Assembly: GCA_010909165.1 (NCBI GenBank)
Contig: MU008203.1
Location: 248,001 to 312,000, forward strand
Source of the DNA: Anthoceros angustus
Lineage: Eukaryota > Streptophyta > Anthocerotopsida > Anthocerotales > Anthocerotaceae
Direction of reading: 5' to 3'
DNA: 64,000 nt
Shown: positions 51,883-63,769 of the stretch, piece after piece
Layout of the letters: each line of letters opens with the position of its first letter
How positions within the stretch are numbered: the stretch's first letter is position 1
Program-made: the position numbers and the translations under genes
The notes under the pieces: model-generated
What the model saw: the letters and a program-made list of their open reading frames with translations, nothing else
What the model was told of the DNA's origin: nothing
Databases searched by the model: none

Positions 51883-51969
51883 CGGAAATTCAAGAATGGA
51901 CAGTGTGAATGCCTACCCGTTGCGTGGCGGAAATTCAAGAATGGACATTGTCAATGCCCACTCGTTTCT
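51883..51969. repeat. 45-bp tandem repeat, two copies
   Basis: Copies start at 51883 and 51928 with CGGAAATTCAAGAATGGACA then TGTGAATGCC/TGTCAATGCC. Preceded by CTCTGAGC triple repeats near 51828-51850. Confidence 0.9.
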
Positions 51970-53257
51970 CTACTCTGCTTATGCTCTTCTCACTCCTCAT
52001 GAGCACCTATTAATGGATTCTATTTCCTGGAGCTACGTCCTTCGTCTTTTAGAATCTGTACATGTAGGTGCCAAGTCCCATTCCTTCAACAGCGCACTCC
52101 GCAACTGACAGAGCATGGCCTGTTAGAGGTTAGAGGGCGGCATAATCATAATTCCTTCTTTGCTTCCATCCGCTATGTGGGATGCCTTCTGCATATGTTT
52201 ATGACGCGCTTGTTTAACATGCGGTGCGTTATGCGTTTAGTGTGCAGAAATAACACATGTAAACTTAGCAGCCGACATGAACGGACACGACACGCCGCAC
52301 CGCGAAAGCACACCACACAGCATGAGTGGGGCTGTCTTTGTTAACAATTGGCAAATCGGGTCTAAATTCTTGGGTACATAACAAGTCTGTACATGTTGTA
52401 TGTACGCTATGGCCAACTCTCTGTCCACATCTCCGTCATGAAGCTCAGCGCCTGGCACTTGTGAGCACATTGCAAGAATGCTGCAAGCTTCTGCCCAGAT
52501 AATTGCCTGGTTGGAGAAGCTTCGTCCTGCAAACAAACTTTCAGCAATGACGCTCTGCCCGACAGTGAGGGCACGATTCCATTATCTCATCACAGTCGGA
52601 AGATTCAACGGAGGCTCCTTCGCTGCACTCACCCGACCGGAAACCGACATTGATGGACCAAGCCAAGTGCTGCTGCTTGGTTTACACTCTTGTTGGTCGG
52701 CTATTCGCGAAATTGAATGTTGCAAGTCGAGGGTTGTTTGAATCTGTCGACAAGCTGCAAGCTACATCTGCAGAACAGAAGCAGTTAGTCATGAAGGGGA
52801 ACAAGTGCAGTCTCCTGAGAGAATGATTGATGAATGAGCTCGTTGATGACCGGTTCAAACACGCGCACGATTTGTGCAAGCTTTCTTGTTCCAAATGCAG
52901 ATTGGGCCTACGGATCACAAGAAGGTGAAGATGGAAAGCCTTCATTTCGGCGCAAACAAGAATCCTTGTTTGGGAATCGATGCTGCACGACCAACAACCT
53001 CGTCTTGAGCCGGGAAGGTGATTGGAGAGTGCATATTTCCATGTACCGTCCATCAGAAACAGCTTGAGAGACACGACTGCGTTGCTTAAGTTACATCTTG
53101 GGCCGATGAGGCCTTCAAACTTCCCCAAAAAGTTCCCGGTACATCTCTTACCCACACCTCTAGACTGCATCTAGCGACAACGAGCGTCTCACCTCAAATC
53201 ATACCGACAGCACATATCCTTTAGGAGACTCTCTGCTCCTCCACAGGCCAATTCTTG

Positions 53258-53292
53258 CAGGGAAGGTCTCCCGACCTTCCCTGCAAGAATCT
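53258..53292. other. Inverted repeat, possible hairpin
   Basis: ATTCTTGCAGGGAAGGTC followed closely by GACCTTCCCTGCAAGAAT: an 18-bp stem with a very short or no loop. It lies between the LCAT-like and WRC genes, near the WRC gene's 3' end. It could be a MITE relic or a terminator-like or small RNA fold; nothing decides. Confidence 0.6.
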
Positions 53293-53346
53293 CCCGCCCA
53301 GGAACATGACCATGCAGTCATGCACATCTAGACAAACCACTACGAT

Positions 53347-56053
53347 TCAGTACATAGACATAAGAGAGCGATTTTTCACCGTCTTTCTGTGTCCTCTGGA
53401 ATTCAGATGGGTAGAGTACCCAACGTTTACTGTATCCTGATGATCCTTTCCTGGGTTCGAATCCTCCTCTGCACTCCTCTGCTGGCTAAAGAAATTTGGA
53501 GGCAAGGCAGGGGAAGTCGGGGGCAAGGCAGGGGGATTCGGAGGCAAGACAGGGGAATATTCCGGAGGCAAGGCAGGGCTGACAGAGGCAGAACTTGTTG
53601 ACATGGAGCGTTTCTTGTCCGGGATAAGTCCTTCAACCACAGCCCTTCTCTGCAGGGCCGCATATGCCTTCTTCATCCTGAACTTGCTTAAGTGGTGTTC
53701 ACATAAAGAGTATCCACCCTTGGCTCGCAGTGGGCACTGCCAACGACGCCCATCTGTTCGGGCACACTGCTTTCCCTCACTTGACCTCTTATCTTCTTCT
53801 GTAAGAGAGTCCGACAAGTGTCGGTAACGGTTCTCCCTTGCAGTGGCTCTGTCCCCTGCAAGGGCAGCCCTACGCACAGGTCGCTTGACAGTATGTGTAA
53901 CCTCCTGAGACATGATCCTGCCGTCGTCGCTTGAAAGATGGCCATCAGTTAGAGTTGTGGCTCCACTGGACTCGGCCCTTACATCAAAGTCAGCATCGTT
54001 TTCGCTGTCTGCATTCCCAGTAGTCTCACTGTCATAGCTCCCCTCACTTTTGTACTGTATACCATGATCCCTGGTGGCTTTTTCCCACGGGACTTTGCTG
54101 TTCCGTTGCTGAAGATACCCTTGGAGGCTGCCTTGACTCGTACCACCTGGAGTTAAACTTTCCTCTTGCTTGTTTTGGTGCTCGGATTCAGCACTGCGAC
54201 CAAAAGGACAGCCTTCACGATTATTGTGAGCCTGAAGTTTCTCCATCGTCCCATTCGCAACAGATGCCCCCTTCACTTCATCCGGACTGTGGCCATAGCC
54301 TGCATATGGTGACTCTCCATCATCCCCCTTTTCTGGCAGAGAGCTGCACAAGAAGAACCTCCCTTCTTTCACCTCAATGAAGTAGGGACTTAATTGCAGC
54401 TCTTTACGAACTTCTGCCGCTGATAGAGCACCAAGTTCAGGTACATCCTTGTTACCCACTATGAGGACAGCATCCCGGACAGTCAAGCCACGAGAACCGG
54501 CTTCTTGAAAAGCAAGATACAGGGAATGCAGCAACGACCCTATTGGCTTGTTAGACGGATGATCCAAGTCTCTCCCATCGTTGTCATGATTCACTTTCAT
54601 CTTAACCATGGGTCCCATCTCAACAATGAGCTTTTCTGCAATTAACAGAGTCTTAACCTCAGAATGTGCAAATTCACAGCAACAATTCTGCAAGCAGCAC
54701 CAGGGAGACCACTTAAAGGAGCAACAATTTCCAACATCTACCTGCATCTCTTCTCTCCAGAGGGGTGGCATCCCTACTGGAAAACAGAACAGAAAATATT
54801 GTCAGAAAGGCATTGGAGGCAGACAACCACCAAGAAATCTGGTAGCTGGGCACTGTTGTTCACAGAAACATATGCATCGAGCACCTTTGCGCAACTGCTG
54901 GAATTCTTGTGACATCTGCAGCTGCAATGTGAGGCCCTTCAAGCTGGTCCTGAAGCAATTCCAGGCGTTAGAGATGAGTGCAACTTGCAAGGAAGTTGCT
55001 ATGGACTGCATACCGCAGACACGTGTGTATGACGTCCACATCACAAAGAGATCTCACTTGCTCAGAGGGAGAAACTGTAGCATCATGCTTGGCCTCATCT
55101 TTGCGCCCGAAAGCGTCCTCCCAGAGGCTCTCAGCCGTCGACACATGGAGTATCCGAGGCTTCTTCTTCGAAAACCTACCGGTTGTGCCAAAACTACGAG
55201 AATGGTGTGGCGTCCTCGGGCGTTTGAGATGAGGAGATAGTCGGGAATCACAAGACCAGCCTCCACTACCCCCAGAGATCCCCGCCGCATCGGCTTCCTT
55301 CACCTGGGTACCAGAAATCTTGTTCTCTTCCACCTTCCTCCTCTTAACAAACAACACCTTGCCTCCGTCGTCCGGAGTGCTCATAATCTCCGGATCAGAG
55401 CTGCGTCTCGGCGGACTCTGGCTGTCATCATCCGCCTGCGCCATAACATTAAGGTCCACGGGCTCCGATTGTCGCCCCCGCTTCACGGAGGAAGCTCTCG
55501 AATCATGCGCCCGACTGTATCCAGGAACCGCACTTGCACACAGAGACAAAATGGTGGCCGTCGTGTCCTTGATAAGATGACGTAGATCATCGCTGGCCTG
55601 CTGGGCGGAAGAGACTTCCCTCCCTCGGATTGTGGCGGGAGGCGTTGTCACATCCTTCCTGTCCTGCTTACCTTCCACTTCCACGGCGTTACGCCCAGCA
55701 GATGGTTCCAGCTTAACAGCAGCAGCAGTAGCACGCTCTACTGCCTCCCTCCCGTCCGGCAGCCCAGACTCCAACAAATCCACGTTTGCGGTTCCTGCAG
55801 GGCACGTCGCACCAGTCCCATTCTCCCTAGGAGCAGATACATAATGTCCGCCAGGCGTCGGCACCGTCCCTTGTGAGCTGCTCGTACCAGTGACCCGAGT
55901 CCGGATGGAATCGAATACGGACTTGTAGTCTACTCCTCCGCCACCCGGACGCAACCCCTGCTCGAACCCGCTCCCAATCCCAGCTGCAAACGCAGAATGC
56001 AACTGCACATGGCCCTTGGCAAGGAGATTGTTTCCCTTGCGTATCCTCGGCAT
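53347..56053 (-). CDS. WRC-domain nuclear protein
   Basis: Exons 56053-55014, 54949-54885 and 54776-53347 close in phase to 844 residues. The WRC zinc-binding motif is at about 706-730 with exact C-x9-C-x10-C-x2-H spacing (C ARTDGRRWQ C PLRAKGGYSL C EHH). It occurs in growth-regulating factors and a set of other plant nuclear proteins; the QLQ motif of true GRFs is not seen. Before it, residues about 410-475 (LLHSLYLAFQEAG...LTVRDAV...VEVKEGRFFLC pattern) look like a winged-helix domain of HARE-HTH kind. Around 378-400 is a Cys-rich stretch (VDVGNCCSFKWSPWCCLQNCCCEFAHSE), which may bind zinc. The tail has LPP-rich repeats. Exon 2 is only 65 nt and was placed by phase, so the exon 1-2 junction is the least certain part. 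Role probably transcriptional; target unknown. Confidence 0.85.
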
Positions 56054-58355
56054 GATTCTGGACGGAGCTCAGCGCGCCCGGGACTCAGATGCCTGGGACG
56101 TAGATCTGCAGCAACAGCCGGTGGCCAAAATCAGCACAGCAAATCTTCCCCTCCCCCGCGATCCCACATGCCTCTAGACCCGCCCAACAAAGAAAGCGGA
56201 AACCTGCAGCAAAAAGGCGTTTGCATGCTGCAGCGCAGAAACTCGTCTAGGGATCCAAAGAACAGCAATGACATGACAGTCCAACCGTAGGCACGACCCA
56301 GTAGTTCTGTTCATCGCCAGCGGGAGCAGACTACATGTAAACTGTGTGCAGGACGCGGCAATTGTGGCCAGGCTTGCAAGCGCTGTGCTGACAGAGAGAA
56401 CATCCAGGCCAGGCCAGTCGGGCCAACCCGAAAGTTCTGCTGGCTAGATCAGAAGAATAAAGAGCCAAGACGACGTCCTCGAGAGGCCACCTTCAACAGG
56501 TACAGCAACCGCCGAGGATGCACAAAGGAGAGGCCGATAATTACCGTCTGAATCGGCACAGCCGGGCCCGGGGTGCGGGAGATCAGACCCCCACGGGCCG
56601 CGCGCAAATGAAATGGCTCATTCGGTGTGGGAAGAACTGCAATCGGAGACCACAGATCTGGCAAGGGTTCTGCACTCAGAGGGGAAAGGATAACCACAAA
56701 CACGCACGCTCGGCTCAGCTCAGCTCGGCGCCGCTCCGGGATACTGGAGCACGCAACATGCACAGGTTTTACACAAGGACGACCTGCTTCCAGAAGAAAA
56801 TCCACGTCTCACTCAGAAGCAGGGGCCGGGGCCGAGGCAGCAGAGCACACAGCGAACACACGAGACTGAAGCTGCCTCCGCAGCTGGTATGGAGGCGGGA
56901 AAAGAGCAGAACTTCGACGGCCGCAGTCAGGCGGATCGGAAATGCTGAGAGTGCGGGACCAACGGAGTCCCAAGCGGAGACGGCAGCTGGACCCTGTGAC
57001 TCCTCCAACTGGAGCCACCCGGCCCGGGCGACTCCAGCACCCGACGTGTTCCCCACGCCTCACGGCCACCGGGACGACGCACACTCAATCCGACAGCAGA
57101 AGAGCAACACACAGAGCAGAGACCTGGGGCGAGGCAGTCCCTCCCATCCCCCCTGATCTCCCCTCCCTCGGACCTACAGCCTGGTCCCGCAATCTCAGAC
57201 CCGGTTGCAGATCTCCCCCGACCAGCAGAAACAGCACACAAGCGAGCCTGGGACAGAAATGCTACCTCCAGCCACGCACCCGATCACAGCTCCGTGGGAG
57301 CTTCCCACAACATGCATCTGTGATTCTGCGACGGCGGCGCAGATGCTCGTGTCAATGCTGCCCACATCTCATCCTGGGGACACGGGGACACAGCTCCACC
57401 TGTCTTGTCTACTCCTCGGCCTCTAACATGTAGCCCCAAGAGAGAGACGAGGGTTTTGAGAGAGGTGACGGGCTGCCCGCTGCCCTGCGACTGCCTGCCC
57501 GCGCCGTACGCCTGTCGCGTTGAAAGGCCCCCTGGCCCCCGCCCCCTAATACCAGCGATTGCTATTGCTTTCAAATTTTAAACCCTTTGGCTTTTCCTCC
57601 ATTGCCAATATTCAATCCCATATTATCACCTACCATGCATATGACATTTTGTGATACACGGACAGCATGTAGCCATGTCCCTCTCTTTCTCCACATGTTC
57701 ATCTTGTCTCTATTTGTCTCCACTTATTTTATACAACATCAAACTTTGTTCTTTTACTTATGAAGATAATTTAGTTCGGCACTTTTTTTACCTTGGTTAT
57801 CATGATTTTGCTCTTGATGCTGATGATTTTGTTCTTGATGAAGTTAACGCTTCTTTTCACATTCCAAACACAAAAATCTAACTATATTGTATTATTATAT
57901 AATTTTTAGATTCTTTTATAATATATAATAAATAGTTTCAATACGCTGCCTCCTTTGGGGTGCTATTCGTGGAGTGGAGGACTGAGCGTGACTGGAAGGC
58001 GTGGAAGTTTTGAGATTATGGATTAGAGATGGCGCGAATGCTTCGTCTGGGTTTTGTCCCTTTCGTCCTTTGAGATATTTTCTTACATACGTGTTTTTGT
58101 CCGACTTCGTTAGGCGCATGAAATGCGAGTGAGGGGCAACACAACAAGGACATCCACACTGAGGAGTTTGGTGCGGGACAGCTGGAAGGCGTAATAACTG
58201 TTCTGAACACGCATTGGACGAGACGATATTATACTAATATGAGACTATGCACTAATACCCGCGGGTAGCTTACCTGGGCGGGTAGTGGAGCCGGAGGAAG
58301 CTCTTGCGCGTCTGTGCTTCGGCGGGGAGAGGCGCGACGTCGAGAGGGGGCAGGG
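56054..58355. other. Divergent spacer: WRC and taspase upstream regions
   Basis: The genes on either side point away from each other. 56054-57540 is GC-rich with many overlapping compositional frames. 57560-57960 is AT-rich. No domain-bearing frame. The WRC promoter should lie at the left and the taspase promoter at the right. Confidence 0.45.
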
Positions 58356-60943
58356 ATGGCGGGCTTGGCATCGGAGGGCGAAGAGCGGGACATGGAGAAC
58401 GGGGATGTTGGGAAGGATGTGGTGGACGGAGAGGGAAACGGTAGGGGAAAGGGCAAGGGAGGAGCTGAGGGATCAGGAGACGAGGAGATGGAGGAGGCGG
58501 GACCGGGGTTCTTTGTGGCGGTGCATGTTGGCGCCGGCTACCACTCGCCTGCGAGTGCCAAACTGTACCAGAGAGCAATGCGCAGGGCCTGTGTTGCAGC
58601 CGCTGCTGTTCTTACACAGGTGAACACGGGGTCCTGGTTGCGGATTTGCTCCTGTTAGTAGCCGGACGAGCCTTTGAATGCGGAGGTGAAGGCAGGGTGA
58701 AGTTCTGCTTTCGTGTTGGAATAATTTTTATCCTGGAGCTGTTATGGTGATGACAGTGAGGCATTCGTTTTCTGCCTAGCTCGGCCTCACTGGTTTGTAC
58801 CTCTCGGTGACGTGGCAGGGTGCAGGGAGGGGTTTGGATTCCGTGATTGCGGCCATCAAGGTGTTGGAGGTAGGGCGGAATGTGGGAGGTTTTTGGCGGA
58901 ATGCGTCAGGGAGTTTTGAAGATTTAATGCCTTGGCTGATGCGTCTGCTTGCTGGTCAGGATGATGATGTAACGAATGCTGGAAAGGGCTCCAATCTGAC
59001 GGAGGATGGGCATGTGGAGTGTGATGCTAGTGTGATAGATGGGCAGACTGGTGCTTTTGGTGCTGTTGGTGCTGTCTCAGGTGAGTGATACTCTCTGTTT
59101 TTTCTTGTAGCGATGCAGAACCCTTTGAGCTTTGAACCTGGGGTACTGGGGTGGTGGTTGCAGTAAGTCGTTCATGAAAATCGGAATTTGGCTACTTGGC
59201 AGGAGTCAGCAATGCCATTGAGGTAGCAGGATGTTTGGCAAAAGAGAGCAAGAAGGGACCTCTATCTCTTGGCCGAATCTCTCCCGTGTACTTATCCTTT
59301 CTGACTCACTTTCCGTTTGCTGTAGCAAACTGCCTATTGTTTACCGAGAGCTGCATCCTGGACAGATGCATTGGCCACTCAAGTCTACAGTATTTGTGGG
59401 CATGCTATGTGCAGGTTCATGGTAGGAGATGGTGCTCGCGTCTGGGCAGCAAGTCATGGGCTTAGTGCAGCTGCCACTGCTGATGAGGCCGTTAAGGTAG
59501 GAGCCCTGATGGTTGTCACCACAGCATTAGAAGCTCTAACACAGCTGACAAGCTGGCCCCTAATTACTGCCGGCTTTGGACAGTGGCTTCTTACCACAAG
59601 GACACGCAGACAATGGAGTAAATACAAGGGCATGCTCTTAAATGCAGAACAATCAAATGGAGTGATGACTGCTCCATCTGCACGCATCGATTCAGAAAAT
59701 GGTGGTCTTGGGGGACAAAAAGGTTTGGCGACATCAAACCAATGCATTGATATTGGGTTTGTTGTTAGGCTAGAGGTAGCTGACCACGCATTAGTGATGG
59801 CGATAGTTACTTTTTCTTGGAATTGTGCGAAATTGGGGTAGTATGATAATATAGGTTCTTTGTACTGTGGTTAGCACAGGAAAACTCTCGTCGAGGTACT
59901 ATCCAGGAAATGTGTCTTGACAACATGAGCTCTTACTCGCATGAGGATGCACCAGGTGACGACAGAGTTCTGGATACAGTGGGAGCTATCTGTCTCGATG
60001 CTGAAGGAAATATCTCAGCCGGTGTCTCCAGTGGTGGAATCGCCATGAAAGTGAGTCCAGGAAAGGGTAGTTTAGTGACCGGAATGGAAGCTGGTGAGGC
60101 GGTATAGGCTCATTCATGTTTTTACTTTCGTTTTACAGGCCAGTGGACGTGTGGGTGTAGCAGCTGCATACGGATGTGGATGCTGGGCTTGTGAGTCATC
60201 AGATTCGAATCTTGCTGTTGGTTGCAGTGTGTCTGGGGCGGGTGAACAAATGGTTCGCTGTTTTGCAGCCCGAGAATGTTGCTCATCTGCCTTAAAGTAC
60301 GCCCTGCTTGTCCAGCTGCTGATGTTTCTCTGAAGAGCGTGTCCAACCAATCAAAAGGCCAATTTGTCTTGTGCTATTTCACATTCAATTTGTCTTGTCT
60401 AACTCCGTTGTTACTACCCTATGAATCCTCGTCTAGGTCTCAAGGAGGTCCCGCCCGGGCATGCGAAGAAGTGCTGGAGAATATGATGAACCATGCAAAT
60501 TTCGGTGGCACTATCGATGCCGGACTTCTGCTTCTGCAAGCTGAAAAAGAACAGGTGCTTTGAGATCTGCTTTATGTTGTACTCTGTGTAACGGGGTCAT
60601 ACATTCTAAGGAGATAGGCAGATCCTGACTTGTAAGTGTCTCTTTGTCAGGATGGAGCTAAATCTCTGCTCGCAACTGTGGAGCTGATCGCAGCATACAC
60701 TGCCCCATCTTTCGGCATCGGCTATTTTGGAAGCTTCATGGACCGGCCCAAGGTTGACACTTCTGTCTCTACTGTTTCCTTGATTCTTGTGTGCCGAATG
60801 CTGAGACTCAACCCATGCAATCACTTGCGTCTGCAGACCAAAATATTGAGGAGGGTCGGGACCGCGAATTCCCACAAGGTCCGTCTCTTTGCTACGCGCT
60901 TTGTTGTGTCTTCCAGGAGGTGACGACTAACAGGAACAACTAA
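58356..60943 (+). CDS. Taspase-like threonine aspartase
   Basis: N-terminal-nucleophile hydrolase of the Taspase 1/asparaginase type 2 family. It is made as a proenzyme that cuts itself and then cleaves substrates after Asp. Twelve exons: 58356-58619, 58819-58869, 58960-59080, 59203-59287, 59415-59496, 59584-59775, 59880-60050, 60139-60296, 60437-60554, 60651-60752, 60837-60878 and 60917-60943. They close to 470 residues. Alpha-subunit motifs: [54 protein letters not shown]. Self-cleavage site is [10 protein letters not shown], making Thr298 the nucleophile. Beta-subunit motifs: [36 protein letters not shown] and a short unusual C-terminus. The first ~55 residues are an acidic Gly-rich leader. 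Known animal Taspase cuts MLL-type regulators; the plant substrate is not known to me. Confidence 0.92.
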
Positions 60944-61520
60944 GAGTTGGAGGGTTGAGAACGAAGTATCGGACACCATGAACACTTTCTGTCGTCGGCC
61001 GGTAAGTGCGACTGGCTTTGGCGGACAAAAGTCGCAAATCCTGGGCATGCAATGGAAGCTGCCATGTGGAGCCCGCATCAAGGCGCTATGACAGATATTC
61101 AGCAGGATTACGGTGAAAAGGAAAAGGAGACAGCGTGCCCTAGGGAACAACTGCAGATCCCACCAGCGATGTAACTTGGGATGGAGGTGTCGTGTCGCTT
61201 GAGCCTGCGAGGCGAGGAAACACGTTCAGTTCGCCGTCCCAGCTCCATTTTTTTTTGTGTTAGTGATACGAATGTTGGCACCTATTGGAAGCATATCGCG
61301 CATCCAGGGACGAGCCAGATGGACATGCCAGTTTTCTAGGGCTGTTTCGTTCCGCAAATTTAACCCTACACAGGCTGTACTCCATTTAACCAACAGCCGA
61401 TGGATGCGTGAGCGACAATTCTTACAGGCTGCAAAACGTAGATAATTGCGGAAGGCACAGCTGCATCCACCGCCTGCTGTAACAGATAATAGTGATACAT
61501 TACCAAGAGAAAGCAGTGCC
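60944..61520. other. Converging 3' ends of the taspase and TAB2 genes
   Basis: 577 bp between the two stops. Probably both 3' UTRs; an oligo-T run lies near 61249-61257. No gene is supported. Confidence 0.5.
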
Positions 61521-63280
61521 TCAAACAGGAGGGCGACATCCCTCCATCATAAGCCAGAAGCCAGTACAAACTTCAGAATCGAGTGACTGCTGCACTGCAA
61601 GGAAGTGAAGACCTGAGCAATCCCGTTTAGCAGCCTCCCAGGCCTCAGCTTCCTGGTCTGCTTGTCTGCTTCTGCGGTAGTAGGCATACCGCCATCTGTC
61701 GGCTACACCTGTTGACAGGATCAGACAAGCCCGTTGCTTGTCCACAACTATGGATGACAGCTCCAACGCATTCGTCCAAGCTGAGCAGAAACAAAACTCG
61801 CTCAGAACAGTACTACACAAGCGAGGCCAGGAAACCGTGCTTGCTTTCATGGCCACTTGAAGGAATGAGGAGGGTTCCATACCTGCCAAGGGAGTTGCTC
61901 GAACTGAAGCAACTGCCACGCCAGGAATAACAGCGTCTGGAGGCAAATCCAAACCTAACACATTCATGTCAAATATTTTGCCGAAAGTGGATCCTTGTTC
62001 CACACTTGCCATCTCCTCCAGAACTCCTGGAGAAAGCAACAGAAAGAACGGCATTAGATCACATCCACCAGCCTCGTGTTCCAACGGAGCTTCGACACAT
62101 TCATACCCTACAGTAAAGACACACGGAAACCGTACCAGAAAGGGGTAGCTGGACAAAGGCCCACTGTTCCCCCCGCAAGGTATCTGGCAAATCCTGCGGA
62201 AGAGGCTCTTCGAGCAGCAGCAGAGGGGCAGCACTCTCATTGTAACCCGGGTGCAGCCGGTACACGGTATCATTCCGTTCCCCCAGCCACCGCACCAGCG
62301 TGATACACTGCAAAACCCCCGCTCCATGAATGTAAGCCCCCCGACAATCCCACCATGCCTACACTCACCCAAAATGCATCACCAAACGCACCCTTTGGCT
62401 CGGCACCGGCTGAATATCCAGCTCCGCACAAGCCTTCGAGATGATGGTCTGCATTTGCGAGCTGCCACATTACCCCATCCCAACATCAGCAACCCCAACC
62501 CTCACAACTACTACACCCAACTCAACTCAACCCTGACACCCGAATAACACACCGGAAGAATCGCACTTTCAGCGGCCTCGGCACCCCCAAATTCCCCATG
62601 ATGTACGACAAGGTATCCCTCAAGGTGACGCTGTTGATAACGTTACTAGGGAAGTAACGCGTGAATTCGAGCTGCCGCTTACTGTCGCACACCACGAGCT
62701 CCCACACCTTCTTCCCCCGCGCATCCAGAATGGGGCGGGAGCAGAAATCCAGCTCCCACTCCGTGATAGCCGCGACATCGGCATCCTCCGCCACCCGCTC
62801 CACCACGCCCTCTTCCAGCTGTCCGGCTGCCGCGCCGCTGCTGCGCTCCGCCACCCCGTAGGGCGTGGCCTGCACCCGGCGAATGCCGCGCCCCGAAGGA
62901 CCCGCCTCCAGCGCGCACCTCAGGGGCGCGGCCGGCCTGGTCCTCTCGTCCCTGCCCTGCGAATGCGCCAGCAGGCCCGCGGCCGCCGTGGTGGGCAGGG
63001 GCATGGGCAGCCGCTGGAGGCGGGAGAAGGAGTCGGAGGAGCAGGAAGAGGCGGAGGAGGAAGACGGGCGAGGCAGCAGGGGCAGCAGCCTGCCGCTGCT
63101 GCGCCTGCTGCTCCCATCGCCATCGCCATTGTTGCCTTCCCTTCCCTTCCCTTCCCGTCTCTTGCCCCGCCTGCACACGCTGGGCACGCGCTGCAGCCTC
63201 ACCTCTTGCTCGGCCTCCTCGGTCTCCACTTTTGTCAACCTGCCCATAAACACCTCAACTTTATATCGATATCTTACCAC
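61521..63280 (-). CDS. TAB2: TAB2-type chloroplast translation factor
   Basis: RNA-binding protein family needed for translation of photosystem I core mRNA (psaB in Chlamydomonas; ATAB2 also affects photosystem II in Arabidopsis). Exons 63280-62553, 62461-62392, 62307-62136, 62026-61883 and 61780-61521 close to 457 residues. Core motifs: [55 protein letters not shown] and [17 protein letters not shown]. The later exons give [77 protein letters not shown] and a GFWLMM ending. The N-terminal ~160 residues are low complexity and include the expected plastid transit peptide. Met at 63280 is followed by another at 63247, and the true start could be either or further in. All introns GT-AG. Confidence 0.93.
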
Positions 63281-63769
63281 TGCTGTACTTCAAAGCCTTG
63301 TACATAGGTCTGTATGTAGCTACTAGGGTAGCTAATCTAACACTTTTACTTCCCCATGGCCCCGGTGTAGTGTAGGTGGGATTTCGATCTCTGCATATTT
63401 TTAAAGTCTCTACGTTGCTCAACTTTATTAATATAGGGATGGACACGGAGACTTTTGTATAAAAAGAGATGAAAAATCCCATCCACCCCGAATAAAAAAG
63501 GGGGAAACCCAGCAAAGGGCAGCATGCCAAGGGGACTAACCTAGCACATGCCTGCTCCTTTACATCAATGCCAGACTGTACAGCAAGTTTCTTGTTAGCT
63601 CCAGCTGACTCTCTGAGCCTTGCAATCCTGTCTACTCCTGTGCACCTGCCTGTAGCGGCATCCACATTTGCCACTAGGATGCATGGAGACGCCCGCTGGA
63701 CTGCTCACAAGATCACAAAGCATTCCGCTAGGACAAAAACGAGACTATCAAAGCACTGTGTTACGCTTC
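63281..63769. other. TAB2 upstream region
   Basis: Leader and promoter of TAB2 next to the stop of the partial frame at the edge. A minus-strand frame 63261-63674 (with ARLRESAGANKKLAVQSGIDVKEQACAR) could be a further exon of that partial gene. Its donor-like GCTAG^GTTAGT is suggestive only. Confidence 0.35.

Larger units (their letters stand above)
51104..53346. other. Spacer after the LCAT-like gene
   Basis: 3' UTR of the LCAT-like gene at the left, then 2 kb with no supported gene. Minus-strand frames at 51498-51767, 52237-52536 and 52682-53170 have no domain. A 45-bp tandem repeat lies at 51883-51969. An exact inverted pair (GGGAAGGTC and neighbours at about 53258-53292) can form a hairpin. 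Confidence 0.4.
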
